DNA from: Chloroflexota bacterium
GTDB taxonomy: Bacteria > Chloroflexota > Dehalococcoidia > Tepidiformales > Tepidiformaceae
Reading direction: 5' to 3'
DNA: 64,000 nt
Assembly: GCA_026702615.1 (NCBI GenBank)
Contig: JAPPBY010000035.1
Location: forward strand, 1-64,000
Below the pieces are notes generated by a model that saw nothing but the letters and a program-made list of their open reading frames with translations, was not told where the DNA came from and did no database searches. How positions within the stretch are numbered: the first letter of the stretch is position 1; every line of letters starts with the position of its first letter. This document shows, one piece after another, positions 49,872-59,182 of the stretch. The position numbers and the translations under genes are program-made.

Positions 49872-51131
49872 ATGTCGCTCACCACGCCCTCAACTGCGGA
49901 GTCGAAACCAGAAGACACCATCATCGATGCGAGTGAGTTCGACTCGCCCGGCTTTCTGCAAGACCCGCACCCGCTCTACCGACGGCTCCGGAAGCACCAC
50001 CCCGTCTACCACGACCGTCTGCACAACCAGTGGCACGTCACCCGGTACTGGGACCTCGTCGAGGTGTTCCGCGACGAGGAGGCCTTCGGCACCCGGCCCC
50101 ACAGCTACGAGACCGACGGAGTGCTCGGGCCGACGATGCTGAGCCTCGGCGGCGCCGAGCACGCGGCCCAGCGCAACCTCGTGAGTGACGCGCTGGTTGG
50201 CCGCAAGCTCGACGCCTTCACCCCTATCGTTCGAGATGTGGCCCGTTCGCTTGTCGAGGGCTTCGCCGACCGGCGCGAGGTCAACCTCACGCAGCAGTTC
50301 ACGAGCCAGCTCCCCATCCGCGTAATCATGGCGATGCTCGGCCTGCCCATGGAGGACTTTGCCCTGTTTCAGCGCTGGTACCGGCAGTTCATGATGGGGA
50401 TGGGCTGGGCCGACGACACCCGAGCCGTCGCGCTCGCGGCCCGCGCCGAGTACGAGGAATACATGACGCCCTTCCTCGAGGTGCGGCGCCGCACCCTCGG
50501 CGACGACCTGACCTCGCGGCTCATCCGCGAGGGTGTTCCCGACCCGGCGATCAAGACCTTTGTCTCGCTCCTGCTCTCAGGCGGCGGCGAAACGACGGAC
50601 AAGGCCATGGGCAACATGTGGTGGCACGTGCTCCAGGAGCCCGAGCTGGTCGCCCGCCTCGAGGCCGACCACTCCCTCCTGGATGCCTACTTCAGCGAGA
50701 CGATGCGCCACTCCCCACCCGTCCACCGCGAGGACCGAGGCGCCACGCGTGACGTCGAGCTTGCGGGCGTCGCGATTCCCTACGGGGCGGTCGTGCGGTG
50801 CTGGCTTGCCTCAGGCAACCGTGACGACACCGTCTTCGACGACCCCGATACCTTCGACCCGTTCCGCGGCGACCTCTACTCCGAACGGGACCTGCGTGCC
50901 GGCTACTTCCGGGACGGGCTCTTCGGCCACCTCGGCTTCGGTCTGGGCCGGCACTTCTGCATCGGCTACCAGCTCGCCCGGCGCGAGGCGGTTGTCGGGG
51001 CCCAGGAGCTGCTGCGGGTCATGAAGTCGCCGCGCCTCTCGAATGAACAGATGGATGTCATCAAGGCCCGTAAGCGCGACGGCAGCATCCGCTCGGTGGC
51101 GGACCTTCACATGGAGTTCGACCTGCGCTGA
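49872..51131 (+). CDS. Cytochrome P450
   Basis: About 419 residues from the ATG at 49872 (an in-frame ATG at 49827 is possible). I-helix LLSGGGETTDKA, ExxR in SETMRHSPP, canonical haem loop GFGLGRHFCIG with ligand C363. It is clearly related to the island P450s at 56489 and 57863 (shared DPxPLYxRLR, TQQFTSQLPIRVIMAMLGLP and RDGLFGHLGFG-type segments), but lies outside the repeat-bounded island. No redox partner is near. The AlkD-like gene starts 61 bp downstream. Confidence 0.92.
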   Translation: MSLTTPSTAESKPEDTIIDASEFDSPGFLQDPHPLYRRLRKHHPVYHDRLHNQWHVTRYWDLVEVFRDEEAFGTRPHSYETDGVLGPTMLSLGGAEHAAQRNLVSDALVGRKLDAFTPIVRDVARSLVEGFADRREVNLTQQFTSQLPIRVIMAMLGLPMEDFALFQRWYRQFMMGMGWADDTRAVALAARAEYEEYMTPFLEVRRRTLGDDLTSRLIREGVPDPAIKTFVSLLLSGGGETTDKAMGNMWWHVLQEPELVARLEADHSLLDAYFSETMRHSPPVHREDRGATRDVELAGVAIPYGAVVRCWLASGNRDDTVFDDPDTFDPFRGDLYSERDLRAGYFRDGLFGHLGFGLGRHFCIGYQLARREAVVGAQELLRVMKSPRLSNEQMDVIKARKRDGSIRSVADLHMEFDLR

Positions 51132-51192
51132 TTGCGGAAGCGACTATGAGCGGGAGAACGAACATGGCGAGCCGAGTGGAAGGGGCGATGGC

Positions 51193-51870
51193 ATGAGCCA
51201 CAGTTCGGAATCGGTACTGGCCTGGCTCCGGGAAAACAGCTCGGAAGATGCCCGCGAAGGGATGTTGCGCTACGGCATTCCCAACGAGCGTGCCTTCGGA
51301 CTCGCGATGCGCGACATGAAGACCTACGCGAAGCAGATCGGAAAGGACCATGACCTGGCGCTCACCCTGTGGGAGTCAGGTTGGTACGAGGCTCGAACGG
51401 TCGCCGTGTTTATCGCCGAGCCCTCCGCGACGACGAGCGCGCAGATGGACGCCTGGGCCGCCGACTTCGACAGCTGGGCGATCTGCGACACCGCCTGCTT
51501 TCACCTGTTCGATCGCACCCGTCACGCCTGGGGCAAGGTGCCGAAATGGGCCCGGGCGCGGGGCGAGTTCAAGAAGCGCGCCGCCTTCGCGCTGCTCTGG
51601 GGCCTCAGTGGCCACGACAAGGAAGCGGAGGACCAACGTTTCGTGGACGCCCTGAAATGGATCGAACACGGCGCGCAGGACGAACGGCTCTACGTGAAGA
51701 AGTCCGTGGACATGGCCCTGCGTGCGATCGGGAAACGGAACCGCACGCTGAACGACGCTGCCCGCGACGTCGCCGCCCAACTGGCGGCGGACCCGGCGCC
51801 GGCGCCCAGTTGGATCGGCCGCCACGCCCTCCGCGAACTGGAATCGGAGCGCGTCCAGTCGAAACTTTGA
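51193..51870 (+). CDS. AlkD-like DNA alkylation repair protein
   Basis: 225 residues from the ATG at 51193 (upstream in-frame sequence overlaps the P450 gene and is not conserved). HEAT-like helical repeats: LALTLWESGWYEARTVAVFIAEP, DSWAICDTACFHLFDRT, VPKWARARGEFKKRAAFALLWGLSGHD, RLYVKKSVDMALRAIGKRN. These match the DNA-alkylation-repair family (COG4912-like). A paralog of different length is at 8272-9036. The stop is 11 bp before the left 66-bp repeat, so this gene marks the insertion site of the island. Confidence 0.82.
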   Translation: MSHSSESVLAWLRENSSEDAREGMLRYGIPNERAFGLAMRDMKTYAKQIGKDHDLALTLWESGWYEARTVAVFIAEPSATTSAQMDAWAADFDSWAICDTACFHLFDRTRHAWGKVPKWARARGEFKKRAAFALLWGLSGHDKEAEDQRFVDALKWIEHGAQDERLYVKKSVDMALRAIGKRNRTLNDAARDVAAQLAADPAPAPSWIGRHALRELESERVQSKL

Positions 51871-51881
51871 GGGCGGAGGGT

Positions 51882-51947
51882 TGGCTGGCCAAAGGCGACT
51901 GTACTGCGAACCTTCGAACTGGCGGTTGGCCTGTAGGGAATCACCCC
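51882..51947 (+). repeat. Left 66-bp direct repeat (candidate attL)
   Basis: Identical to 61271-61336 except at 3 positions (51906, 51911, 51940). Read in frame, it encodes the same last 16 residues plus stop as the recombinase at the right end (GWPKATVLRTFELAVGL). It contains inverted ends GGCCAA ... TTGGCC about 45 bp apart, as expected for an attachment site of a serine recombinase. Confidence 0.8.
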
Positions 51948-52369
51948 CAGCCACTGTGCAACAGGGCCTGAAAGGGATTTCACCCTTGAAACCATGCTTG
52001 CGGAGCAGCTCCCCTGGCGCGGCACTGCAGGCTAGGGTGGCGAGTCGGGTGTGATGGTCTGCCGAAAAGACACCCCTGCACAGGGGAGCTGACACCGGTT
52101 TGACAACGGCGCTCGTGCGAAGTGGGGTGTGCTCGGCTCTTCGTGACACTCCCCTTCTGAGGTCGCTAGCTGCATCGGTCCCGCTATTCGCTCAGTTGCC
52201 TGCAGGGCTTCCTCGATCCAGGTCCGTTGCGATACTCCCCAACCCAACGATTCCGACTCGCGACGGGCGATGTCTCGTTGGGCGACCCGCCCCATCTGTG
52301 GAACGGCCGCGTACTAGGGCGATCGTCAAGGGGAACAGGGTGACACCCTGTACGGAACAAGAGGTTCGA
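51948..52369. other. Non-coding stretch between the left repeat and the transporter operon
   Basis: 422 bp without a convincing gene on either strand. Short open frames here have no family resemblance and atypical composition. It lies downstream of dppC, where the ATPase genes of such an operon would normally follow. A short AAGGG/CCCTT hairpin at 51972-51987 lacks a T-run. Confidence 0.5.
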
Positions 52370-53350
52370 CTAGAGGCCCGAGCCACGTTGCCTTGGATCG
52401 AGGACATCCCTCAGCCCGTCGCCGAGCAGATTGAATCCGAGCACCGCTAGCGTGATCGCCCCACCGGCGGCAAGGCTCATCATCGGCTTGCTGTCGAGGA
52501 ATGCCCGCCCGTCGGCGACCATCCCTCCCCAGCTCGGTCCGGGAACGCTCAGATTCAGGAAGGAGAGGCCGGCCTCAGCGAGGATGTTCGTCCCGATCGA
52601 GGCCGAGAAGATGACGATCATTGGGCCGACAACGTTGGGGGCTATGTGGCGCCCCATGATTCGGCCCTGCCCCGCCCCGATAGAGCGGGCGGCTTCGACG
52701 AACACTTCGGCACGCAGCACAAGTGTTGCGGAGCGGACGAGCCTCGTGACGGGCCCGACCCCGAGCACAGCCAGTGCCACGATCGTGAGTTGGGTACTGG
52801 GCTCTCCCGTCTGCACCAGCAGAAGAAGAAGGACAAGCGCCGGGATTGCGAGGAGCGCATCTATTATGCGCTGGATCGCAAGGTCGACGGTCCCTCCCAG
52901 ATAGCCGGATATGATGCCGATCACGGCTCCGATCATCGCAGCCACCGCCGATGCACTGACTCCTACCGTCACGGACAGTCGAGCGCCGTGAACCATCCGC
53001 GTAAGGAGATCCCTGCCAAACTCGTCGGTTCCCAGCGGATGCTCCCAACTCGGACCCGAGAGGAGCGCGAGTCGAGTCGGATTCGACGCCTGGAGGTTCG
53101 TCGGGTCTTCGTTGTCGGGGTCGTAGTGTGGATTTTCCTCGCTAAACACGTCGTCGTCCCCGTAGGGGGCGACGTACGGCCCGAACACCCCCACCACCAC
53201 GACGGCGGCGGCGAAGACGGCCCCGATGGTTGCCAGCTTCTTCCGCCTCGCGAACCACGCGAGACTGGTGAAGACCAGCATGACGGGCGATCGCCGCTCA
53301 GCGCCAAACTCATGCGCCAGTGGCTGGGGAGTCGGTTCAACTCGTCCCAT
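52370..53350 (-). CDS. ABC transporter permease, DppC/OppC type
   Basis: 326 residues. N-terminal OppC_N helix (IGAVFAAAVVVVGVFGPYVAP), then the inner-membrane permease domain with about five helices and the EAA loop EAARSIGAGQGRIMGRHIAPN. The family element HPLGTDEFGRDLLTRMVHGAR is present. It pairs with the DppB-type permease 2 bp upstream and the binding protein at 54439. No DppD/DppF ATPase gene follows; the gene stops 422 bp from the left repeat. Confidence 0.9.
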   Translation of the reverse strand: MGRVEPTPQPLAHEFGAERRSPVMLVFTSLAWFARRKKLATIGAVFAAAVVVVGVFGPYVAPYGDDDVFSEENPHYDPDNEDPTNLQASNPTRLALLSGPSWEHPLGTDEFGRDLLTRMVHGARLSVTVGVSASAVAAMIGAVIGIISGYLGGTVDLAIQRIIDALLAIPALVLLLLLVQTGEPSTQLTIVALAVLGVGPVTRLVRSATLVLRAEVFVEAARSIGAGQGRIMGRHIAPNVVGPMIVIFSASIGTNILAEAGLSFLNLSVPGPSWGGMVADGRAFLDSKPMMSLAAGGAITLAVLGFNLLGDGLRDVLDPRQRGSGL

Positions 53351-53352
53351 GT

Positions 53353-54339
53353 CTACTCTGCACCCCCGACACTGATCCTCGGATCGACCTGGAGATACAC
53401 GAGATCTACAAGGAGATTCACAACAACGACGCCCGTCGCCAACACGAGCGCCAGTCCTTGAACCACCGGGACGTCGCGGCTACGCAGCGAGACGATCATC
53501 ATCTGTCCCATCCCGGGGATGTTGAACATCGCCTCGAGGATCACGGAGCCACTGACCAGTGTCGCAAAGACGAAGCCAAGCACCGTCAACACAGGTATCA
53601 GGGCGTTTCGGAGGGCGTGGCGGAGGATGACAGTACGCGCCCTGAGCCCCTTGGCCTGCGCCGTCCGGACGTAGTCCTGGCGGAGGACATCCAGAAGTTG
53701 GGAGCGCAGCATTCGCATCACAAGCGCTCCGGACGACACTCCCCCGGCAACAGCCGGAATGATGAACAGCTGGAAGCTCGGCCAGGGATCTTCCCAGATG
53801 CCAGGGTTCCCCACGATGTTGAGTTCCAGAATGCCGTACTCAAGCACAACCAGTGTGCCGATCGTTGCGGTCCAGAAGGACGGCGCCGCGAGCGCGCCGA
53901 TCGCGAAGAGGCGAAGTACACCATCAAGGAGCGAGTCCTGCCGGATGGCCGAGATGATCCCGACCGGAAGGGCTACCAGCACTCCCACGATCATGCTCAT
54001 CGTTCCCAGTTGGATGGTGTAGGGGAGCGCGTGCCTGATCTCAGCAAGGACGGAGCGACCGGTGGCGAAGGATGTCCCCAGGTCATCTGTTACGAGGCTC
54101 CGGACATATTTCGCGTACTGGACGGGGATGCTGTCGTTCAGCCCCAGTCGCTCGCGCGCCTTCTCCAGTGCCTCTTCAGGAGATTCACCTGCAGCGGCGC
54201 CACCGCCGAAGTAGCGTTCGGACACTTGGGCGGCCGCGTAGTCTCCCGGGAGGATTCGGACCGTCACGAAGACGAACGTCATGACGAGCCAGATGACGGC
54301 GACGTTGAGGAGCACTCGCCGGATGACGTAGTTCGTCAA
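53353..54339 (-). CDS. ABC transporter permease, DppB/OppB type
   Basis: 328 residues with six membrane helices. N-terminal VIRRVLLNVAVIWLVMTFVF, the extracytoplasmic RERLGLNDSIPVQYAKYV segment, and EAA loop YVRTAQAKGLRARTVILRHAL followed by the GSVILEAMFNIPGMG element typical of DppB. Forms the translocation pore with the DppC-type protein. Lies 99 bp after the binding-protein gene and 2 bp before dppC. Confidence 0.9.
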   Translation of the reverse strand: MTNYVIRRVLLNVAVIWLVMTFVFVTVRILPGDYAAAQVSERYFGGGAAAGESPEEALEKARERLGLNDSIPVQYAKYVRSLVTDDLGTSFATGRSVLAEIRHALPYTIQLGTMSMIVGVLVALPVGIISAIRQDSLLDGVLRLFAIGALAAPSFWTATIGTLVVLEYGILELNIVGNPGIWEDPWPSFQLFIIPAVAGGVSSGALVMRMLRSQLLDVLRQDYVRTAQAKGLRARTVILRHALRNALIPVLTVLGFVFATLVSGSVILEAMFNIPGMGQMMIVSLRSRDVPVVQGLALVLATGVVVVNLLVDLVYLQVDPRISVGGAE

Positions 54340-54438
54340 GCGTTACCACCCGGAGAGCCATGCTGGCTCGTAGAAACCCCGCCCCCTCAGGCTCTCACCC
54401 GAACGGTGCGCGAAGGCGTGGGCGATGATGGAGCGTGA

Positions 54439-56283
54439 TCAGAGCGACTCGATTCCAGGCTTCCCCTGGAAAGTGGGATCACTCTGGTCGATCCAGGTTC
54501 CCTCCGCAAGATCCTTCGTCCAGTACCCTGTGAAGTTCGGGATCTCACGGTGCAGGTATGGCCACTTCATGTAGCGGTTGAGGCCACCCGCGATCGAGAA
54601 TTCACCGGCCCCCGCATCGCGGAGCGCGACCCGCTGGGCATCCCTCATGATCTCCTCGGCCTCCTCGCGCACAAGGGACCTGAACCCACGGGCGATCAAG
54701 TCTTCCATCTCCGAGTTGTTGTACTTCCCGAAGTTGATGCCACCATCCTTCTGGAAGTAGAGGGCGAACCTTGGGCGGGGATCCGGCTGATTCCAGGCCG
54801 CCAACGTCCCGAAGTGAATGGTGTAGTCATCACTGATGAGGTAGTTGAAGAGGCTCGCGCCCCCCTCTACGAACTGGGGCTTGAACTGATCGGTCCCAAG
54901 ATTCTTGTTCATCATCGTGATCATCCACTCGGCCGCCGCCTGGCCTGAGGGCACATTCTGGATGACGATGCCAATGTCCCCGAGGTCCGGGCCCCCGCCG
55001 GCCTCCCAGAGCGCCCGCGCGTCGGTGAGATCCTGGGTCTTGTCAGGCCGGAAGCCGGGGGTGGTCAGCAACTCGTCCTCGGGCAGTGCCCAACCCGTGT
55101 AGGCGAAGGGAATCGGCGGGTTTGGCCTACCCTCACCGGCGAACGCCTGCTGGATCACGAGCGGCCGGTCGATCGCAAGCTGGAACGCTTCGCGGATCTG
55201 CGGGATGGCGAATGGCCCCGCGTTGAAGTTGTAGAGGAAGGAGTGGTTGCCGTTCGGATCAGCCGTGTTGACCAGTTCGGCATCTGGATTGGCGCTGGCA
55301 ATCGTCTCCATCACCTGTTTGGGGAATGAGCGGAACAACCCCCCGAACATGTCGATCTGCTTCTGTTCGAATGCCGCTCTGAACGCATTGATGTCGTCCC
55401 CGATGTCAGTTCCGATCATCTGATCGACGAACTGAATTGGGTCACCCAGAGCCTTGCGAAAATGGTCCGGGTGGCGATCCAGCCGGAATTTCCGGTCCTG
55501 TTCGAAAGAGGTGACCATGTACGGCCCCGTCCCGACCATGTTTTCGCCTGAGAAGAAACCGGGGTTGTCTTCAATCGCCTTGGCGACATCCGGGTGCATG
55601 AACCCGTTCAACTGGTCGGCCATGGCGCTGAGCCAGGGACCATTGGGACCACTCAGTGTCAGATTCACCGTTCGATCGTCCGTGTACTCCGTATCCACGA
55701 TGTGTGAGTAGACGGAAGCGAACCGATGGAACGTCTCATCGACGGTGCCATCGCTGAGCATCCGTGAGCGATTCCGCTCGATGTTCCACTCGACCTGGTC
55801 CATGGTGAGTTCCGAGCCGTTGGCCGGGGCCTTGTTGTGCCACGTGATCCCGTCACGCAGCTTGAAGACGTAGGTGACCTCGTCTGGCTGCTCCGGAAGA
55901 CTCTCGGCCGCGTCGGGAATGATCGTGCCGGCGTTGACGCTGCCGAACACGACGAGGTTGCTGTAGATCTGATGGTCTGAGGTGACGCCGTTCACTTCGC
56001 GGTGAAGGTCGGGGTTGTTTGCCCATCGAGTGACCGCTTCGCTGTAGTAGCTGCCGTCCTTTGTGGCAGGCGCGGCCGTGACCGCCGGTGTAGGGGCCTC
56101 CGTGGCAGCTTCGGTGGCCGCCTCCGTGGCGACTGCATCGGCACTGCCAGTGTCGTCGTCGTCATCGTCGCCGCAGCCCGCGATCGCGAGCGCGCCGACA
56201 CCAACCGCCCCAGCGGCCGCTCCGCCCAGAACAGCGCGTCTCGATACGCGCTTTCGCCAATATCGGTTCCAATAGCCTTCCAT
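54439..56283 (-). CDS. ABC transporter solute-binding protein, family 5, Tat-exported lipoprotein
   Basis: 614 residues from the ATG at 56283, which is preceded by GGGAGG and by a TATACT box (56316-56321); the longer open frame upstream is not used. Twin-arginine signal RVSRRAVLGG, hydrophobic stretch, lipobox with Cys (LAIAGC) and an acidic DDDDDD run, then a low-complexity Ala/Thr/Glu linker. The domain is SBP_bac_5 (peptide/nickel type): YVFKLRDGITWHNKAPANG, MVGTGPYMVTSFEQDR, REAFQLAIDRPLVIQQAF. Such proteins bind peptides or other amphiphilic solutes; next to P450 genes, a hydrophobic substrate is possible (inference). Confidence 0.9.
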   Translation of the reverse strand: MEGYWNRYWRKRVSRRAVLGGAAAGAVGVGALAIAGCGDDDDDDTGSADAVATEAATEAATEAPTPAVTAAPATKDGSYYSEAVTRWANNPDLHREVNGVTSDHQIYSNLVVFGSVNAGTIIPDAAESLPEQPDEVTYVFKLRDGITWHNKAPANGSELTMDQVEWNIERNRSRMLSDGTVDETFHRFASVYSHIVDTEYTDDRTVNLTLSGPNGPWLSAMADQLNGFMHPDVAKAIEDNPGFFSGENMVGTGPYMVTSFEQDRKFRLDRHPDHFRKALGDPIQFVDQMIGTDIGDDINAFRAAFEQKQIDMFGGLFRSFPKQVMETIASANPDAELVNTADPNGNHSFLYNFNAGPFAIPQIREAFQLAIDRPLVIQQAFAGEGRPNPPIPFAYTGWALPEDELLTTPGFRPDKTQDLTDARALWEAGGGPDLGDIGIVIQNVPSGQAAAEWMITMMNKNLGTDQFKPQFVEGGASLFNYLISDDYTIHFGTLAAWNQPDPRPRFALYFQKDGGINFGKYNNSEMEDLIARGFRSLVREEAEEIMRDAQRVALRDAGAGEFSIAGGLNRYMKWPYLHREIPNFTGYWTKDLAEGTWIDQSDPTFQGKPGIESL

Positions 56284-56315
56284 GTCCGGGCCTCCCTTGA
56301 CCGCTTCCTGCACGG

Positions 56316-56321
56316 AGTATA
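56316..56321 (-). promoter_or_regulatory. Candidate -10 box of the transporter operon
   Basis: TATACT on the minus strand, 32 nt before the ATG at 56283, leaving room for the GGGAGG ribosome binding site. Lies in the 205-bp divergent spacer to the P450 gene at 56489. Confidence 0.45.
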
Positions 56322-56488
56322 TCCCTGCCTGCAATAGGTAAGTATGCTCTGGGGAAATCGCACGGCTTCGGGTGGCAGCCTGAGAGCAGCACTCGGTCTC
56401 GCGATAGACGTTGCCGGTTCCCTTGACAGGCGCTGCCAGGGGCCGTAAGGCAGAGCAGGCGAGCAGGAGCGATTGAAGCGAGGATGTC

Positions 56489-57814
56489 ATGACCGCTCCC
56501 TTTGAGGTCGAAGAGACCGGCGACCCATCGATCATCGAGCCGCATGAATTTCTGGGCGAGCAGTTCCGGGTCGATCCGTTCCCGCTCTACAAGCGTCTTC
56601 GCGACTACGAGCCCGTTTACCAGGATCGGTTCCAGAATCGCTGGATCATTTCCCGCTACGAGGACATCTGGGGCATCTACAAGAACAACGCCCAGTTCAC
56701 ACGCGCGATTTACGACCCGAACGGACACTTCAAGTTCGGCTCGGACACGCCCCTGGGCCAGTCGCTGAACGAACTTGGAGAAGGCCAGGACTACATCTGG
56801 CTGCGCGGGATCGTAGCGGGCGAGTTCGTGGGCAAGCCGCTTCTCGCTCGTATTCCGCTACTAGAGCGCGTCGCGAACCGGATTATCGAGGAATTCCTCG
56901 CCCAGGCGGCCGAGGATCGCAGGGCGGGGCGAACGCTCCATGGCGAGATCGAGCTGGTGAAACAGTTCAGTGCCCGCTTCCCCATCCGTGTCATCGCCGG
57001 ACTGCTCGGGCTCCCCGAGGAAGACAACGACTATTTCGAGTGGGTGTACGGACAGCTATTCGCTGCCCAGGGGTACGGTCGCGCCCACTTCCGCCGCGGC
57101 ATCAAGGCGCGTGACGAACTCTTCGCGTACCTGGATCCCCTTCTCGACGAGCGAATGACCAATCCCAGGGACGACCTCCTGTCACGGTTCTGCCATGCGA
57201 CCAAGGATGGGCGGACGATGAGCCGCGATCAGATGAAGGGGTACGTTGCCCTCATGCTCGCAGGGGGAGGCGACACCACGCACAAGGCCATCGATGCGAT
57301 GTGGTGGAACCTGCTGAACAACCAGGAGCAATTTGAAGCCGTAAAAGACGCCCCGGACCTGATGGACCGCGTATTCACCGAGATGTTGCGCTTCGACGGC
57401 TCCAACCACTGGCAACGCCGGCGGACGAAGATGGAGGTTGACCTCCGCGACAAGGTTCTCCCCATGGGAGCGACCGTGTGGCTGTTCCTCGGCGCTGGCA
57501 ATCATGATGAGCGCGTCTTCAAGGATCCCGAGACGTTCAACATCTTCCGCGACGACCTCTATTTCGGGAAGGAGCTGCGCTCGGGCTACTGGAAGGACGG
57601 CGTTGCCAGCCATCTGGGCTTTGGGCAGGAGACACACTTCTGCCTCGGCTACGCGCTCGCTCGTCAGGAGGCGGTGATCTCGTCCAAGATGTTGATGGCG
57701 GCCCTCAAGAATCCCCGCCTCAAGAATGTGCCCAACGAGGGAATCGTGTTTCCTCCTCCCGGTCGCGGTGGCGTACGCGGCGTCCAACACCTTGACATCG
57801 AATTCGATCTCTAG
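56489..57814 (+). CDS. Cytochrome P450 with altered haem loop (first of a tandem pair)
   Basis: 441 residues. I-helix LAGGGDTTHKA, ExxR in TEMLR, haem loop F-G-Q-E-T-H-F-C-L-G with ligand C385. The usual FxxGxxxCxG glycine at the fourth position is Glu (E381). The protein otherwise looks complete, with C-terminal NEGIVFPPPGRGGVRG and HLDIEFDL shared with the next gene. Codon use is less GC-biased than in the second copy. It diverges from the transporter operon and is followed 48 bp later by the paralog. Substrate and redox partner are unknown. Confidence 0.9.
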   Translation: MTAPFEVEETGDPSIIEPHEFLGEQFRVDPFPLYKRLRDYEPVYQDRFQNRWIISRYEDIWGIYKNNAQFTRAIYDPNGHFKFGSDTPLGQSLNELGEGQDYIWLRGIVAGEFVGKPLLARIPLLERVANRIIEEFLAQAAEDRRAGRTLHGEIELVKQFSARFPIRVIAGLLGLPEEDNDYFEWVYGQLFAAQGYGRAHFRRGIKARDELFAYLDPLLDERMTNPRDDLLSRFCHATKDGRTMSRDQMKGYVALMLAGGGDTTHKAIDAMWWNLLNNQEQFEAVKDAPDLMDRVFTEMLRFDGSNHWQRRRTKMEVDLRDKVLPMGATVWLFLGAGNHDERVFKDPETFNIFRDDLYFGKELRSGYWKDGVASHLGFGQETHFCLGYALARQEAVISSKMLMAALKNPRLKNVPNEGIVFPPPGRGGVRGVQHLDIEFDL

Positions 57815-57816
57815 GC

Positions 57817-57841
57817 GCGGCCCCTCAAGGCCTTCGGCCGC
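57817..57841 (+). other. Stem-loop between the tandem P450 genes
   Basis: GCGGCC ... GGCCGC inverted repeat around a 13-nt loop containing the palindrome AAGGCCTT, directly after the first P450 stop. There is no T-run, so it is not a standard terminator; it could stabilise or process the bicistronic mRNA. Confidence 0.3.
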
Positions 57842-57862
57842 TTACCCGAGGAGGTATACAAC

Positions 57863-59182
57863 GTGGCAGCTCCCATAAGAGAAGCACCCATCATCGAACC
57901 CGCCGAGTTCCTCACCGAGGACCACCGCCTCGACCCATTCCCCCTCTACCGCAAGATCCGGGACTGGGAACCCATCTACAAGGACGACCTCCAGAACCGG
58001 TTCTTCGTCAGCCGCTACGAGGACATCTGGGACGCCTACAAGCGGAGCCGCGACGGGGGCGACTTCACCCGCGCCGTCTACGACCCCGGGGGCAAGTTCG
58101 AGTTCGGCTCCGAGTCACCGCTGGGCCCGACCATCCTCGAGATGGGCGAGGGCGAGGACCATCGCTGGAACCGGGGCGTGGTCGCCGGCGAGTTCGTGGG
58201 CCGGCGCCTCTCGAAGTGGCTCCCGGTAATCGACGAGATCGCATCCGAGCTCATCGACGAGTTCTCCCTCGAGGCGGCGGAGAGCCTCGCCGACGACTTC
58301 TCGGGCCGCGGCGAAGTCGAATTGGTCTCGCAGTTCAGCCGCCGCTACCCCATCCGCGTCATCGCCGGACTGCTCGGCCTCCCCAGGGAGGACTACGACT
58401 ACTTCGAGGGCGTCTACTCCGTTCTCTTCTCCGGGATGAGCTACGGGCGCGCCTACTTCCGGGAGGCTTCCGGCGCACGGGACGAGCTGCACGACTACCT
58501 CGACCCGATCATCGCCCGGCGCCGGCGAGACCCCGGCAAGGATCTCATCTCGAAGTTCTGCCTCGCCGAGATGTCGGGGCGCAAGATGACGACCCACCAG
58601 ATCAAGGCGTTTATCACCCTTTTGCTCGTCGGTGGCGGCGACACCACCCATAAGGCCATCGACTCGATGTGGTGGAACCTGCTGAACAACTACGAGCAGT
58701 ACGAGGCTGTGCGCGAGCAGCCGGAGCTGATGGACCGCGTCTTCACGGAGATGCTTCGCTTCGACGGCCCCAACCACTACCAACCCCGTCGCACCACCCG
58801 CGAGACCGAGCTGGGTGGCCGCGTCATACCCATGGGGGCGACGATCGCGCTCTGTCTCGGGTCCGGCAACCGCGACGAACGGGTCTTCAAGGACCCCGAC
58901 ACCTTCAACATCTTCCGCGAGGATCTCTACTTCGGGAAGGAGCTCCGCACCGGCTACTGGAAGGACGGCGTTGCCAGCCACCTCGGCTTCGGCCAGGAGC
59001 GCCACCACTGCATGGGATACGCCATGGCCCGTCAGGAGGCGGTCATGGCTTCGAAGATGCTGCTCGATGTGTTGAAGAACCCGAGGCTCAAAGACGTGCC
59101 CAACGAGGGCATCGTCTTCCCACCGCCGGGCAAGGGAGGTGTGCGCGGCCCCCTCCACCTCGAGATCACCTTCGACGTGTGA
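57863..59182 (+). CDS. Cytochrome P450 with altered haem loop (second of a tandem pair)
   Basis: 439 residues from a GTG behind a strong GAGGAGGT site at 57848-57855. Clear paralog of the preceding gene along its whole length (VAGEFVG, RYPIRVIAGLLGLP, DSMWWNLLNN, DGVASHLGFGQE). I-helix LVGGGDTTHKA, ExxR in TEMLR, haem loop F-G-Q-E-R-H-H-C-M-G with C383 and again Glu (E379) for the conserved Gly. Third positions are strongly GC-biased, unlike the first copy, so the pair may be old or assembled from different sources. Confidence 0.9.
   Translation: MAAPIREAPIIEPAEFLTEDHRLDPFPLYRKIRDWEPIYKDDLQNRFFVSRYEDIWDAYKRSRDGGDFTRAVYDPGGKFEFGSESPLGPTILEMGEGEDHRWNRGVVAGEFVGRRLSKWLPVIDEIASELIDEFSLEAAESLADDFSGRGEVELVSQFSRRYPIRVIAGLLGLPREDYDYFEGVYSVLFSGMSYGRAYFREASGARDELHDYLDPIIARRRRDPGKDLISKFCLAEMSGRKMTTHQIKAFITLLLVGGGDTTHKAIDSMWWNLLNNYEQYEAVREQPELMDRVFTEMLRFDGPNHYQPRRTTRETELGGRVIPMGATIALCLGSGNRDERVFKDPDTFNIFREDLYFGKELRTGYWKDGVASHLGFGQERHHCMGYAMARQEAVMASKMLLDVLKNPRLKDVPNEGIVFPPPGKGGVRGPLHLEITFDV

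Noticed and set aside
51882-51947. Possible tRNA fragment at the repeat, because of a GTTCGAA-like T-loop sequence
   Set aside because: No acceptor, D or anticodon stem can be built around it; the sequence is explained by the recombinase 3' end.
52100-52450. 116-codon plus-strand frame upstream of and overlapping dppC
   Set aside because: Overlaps the end of dppC in antisense and has no recognisable features.
56162-56728. Minus-strand frame across the divergent transporter-P450 spacer
   Set aside because: Overlaps the binding-protein signal region and the P450 start in antisense; no family features.
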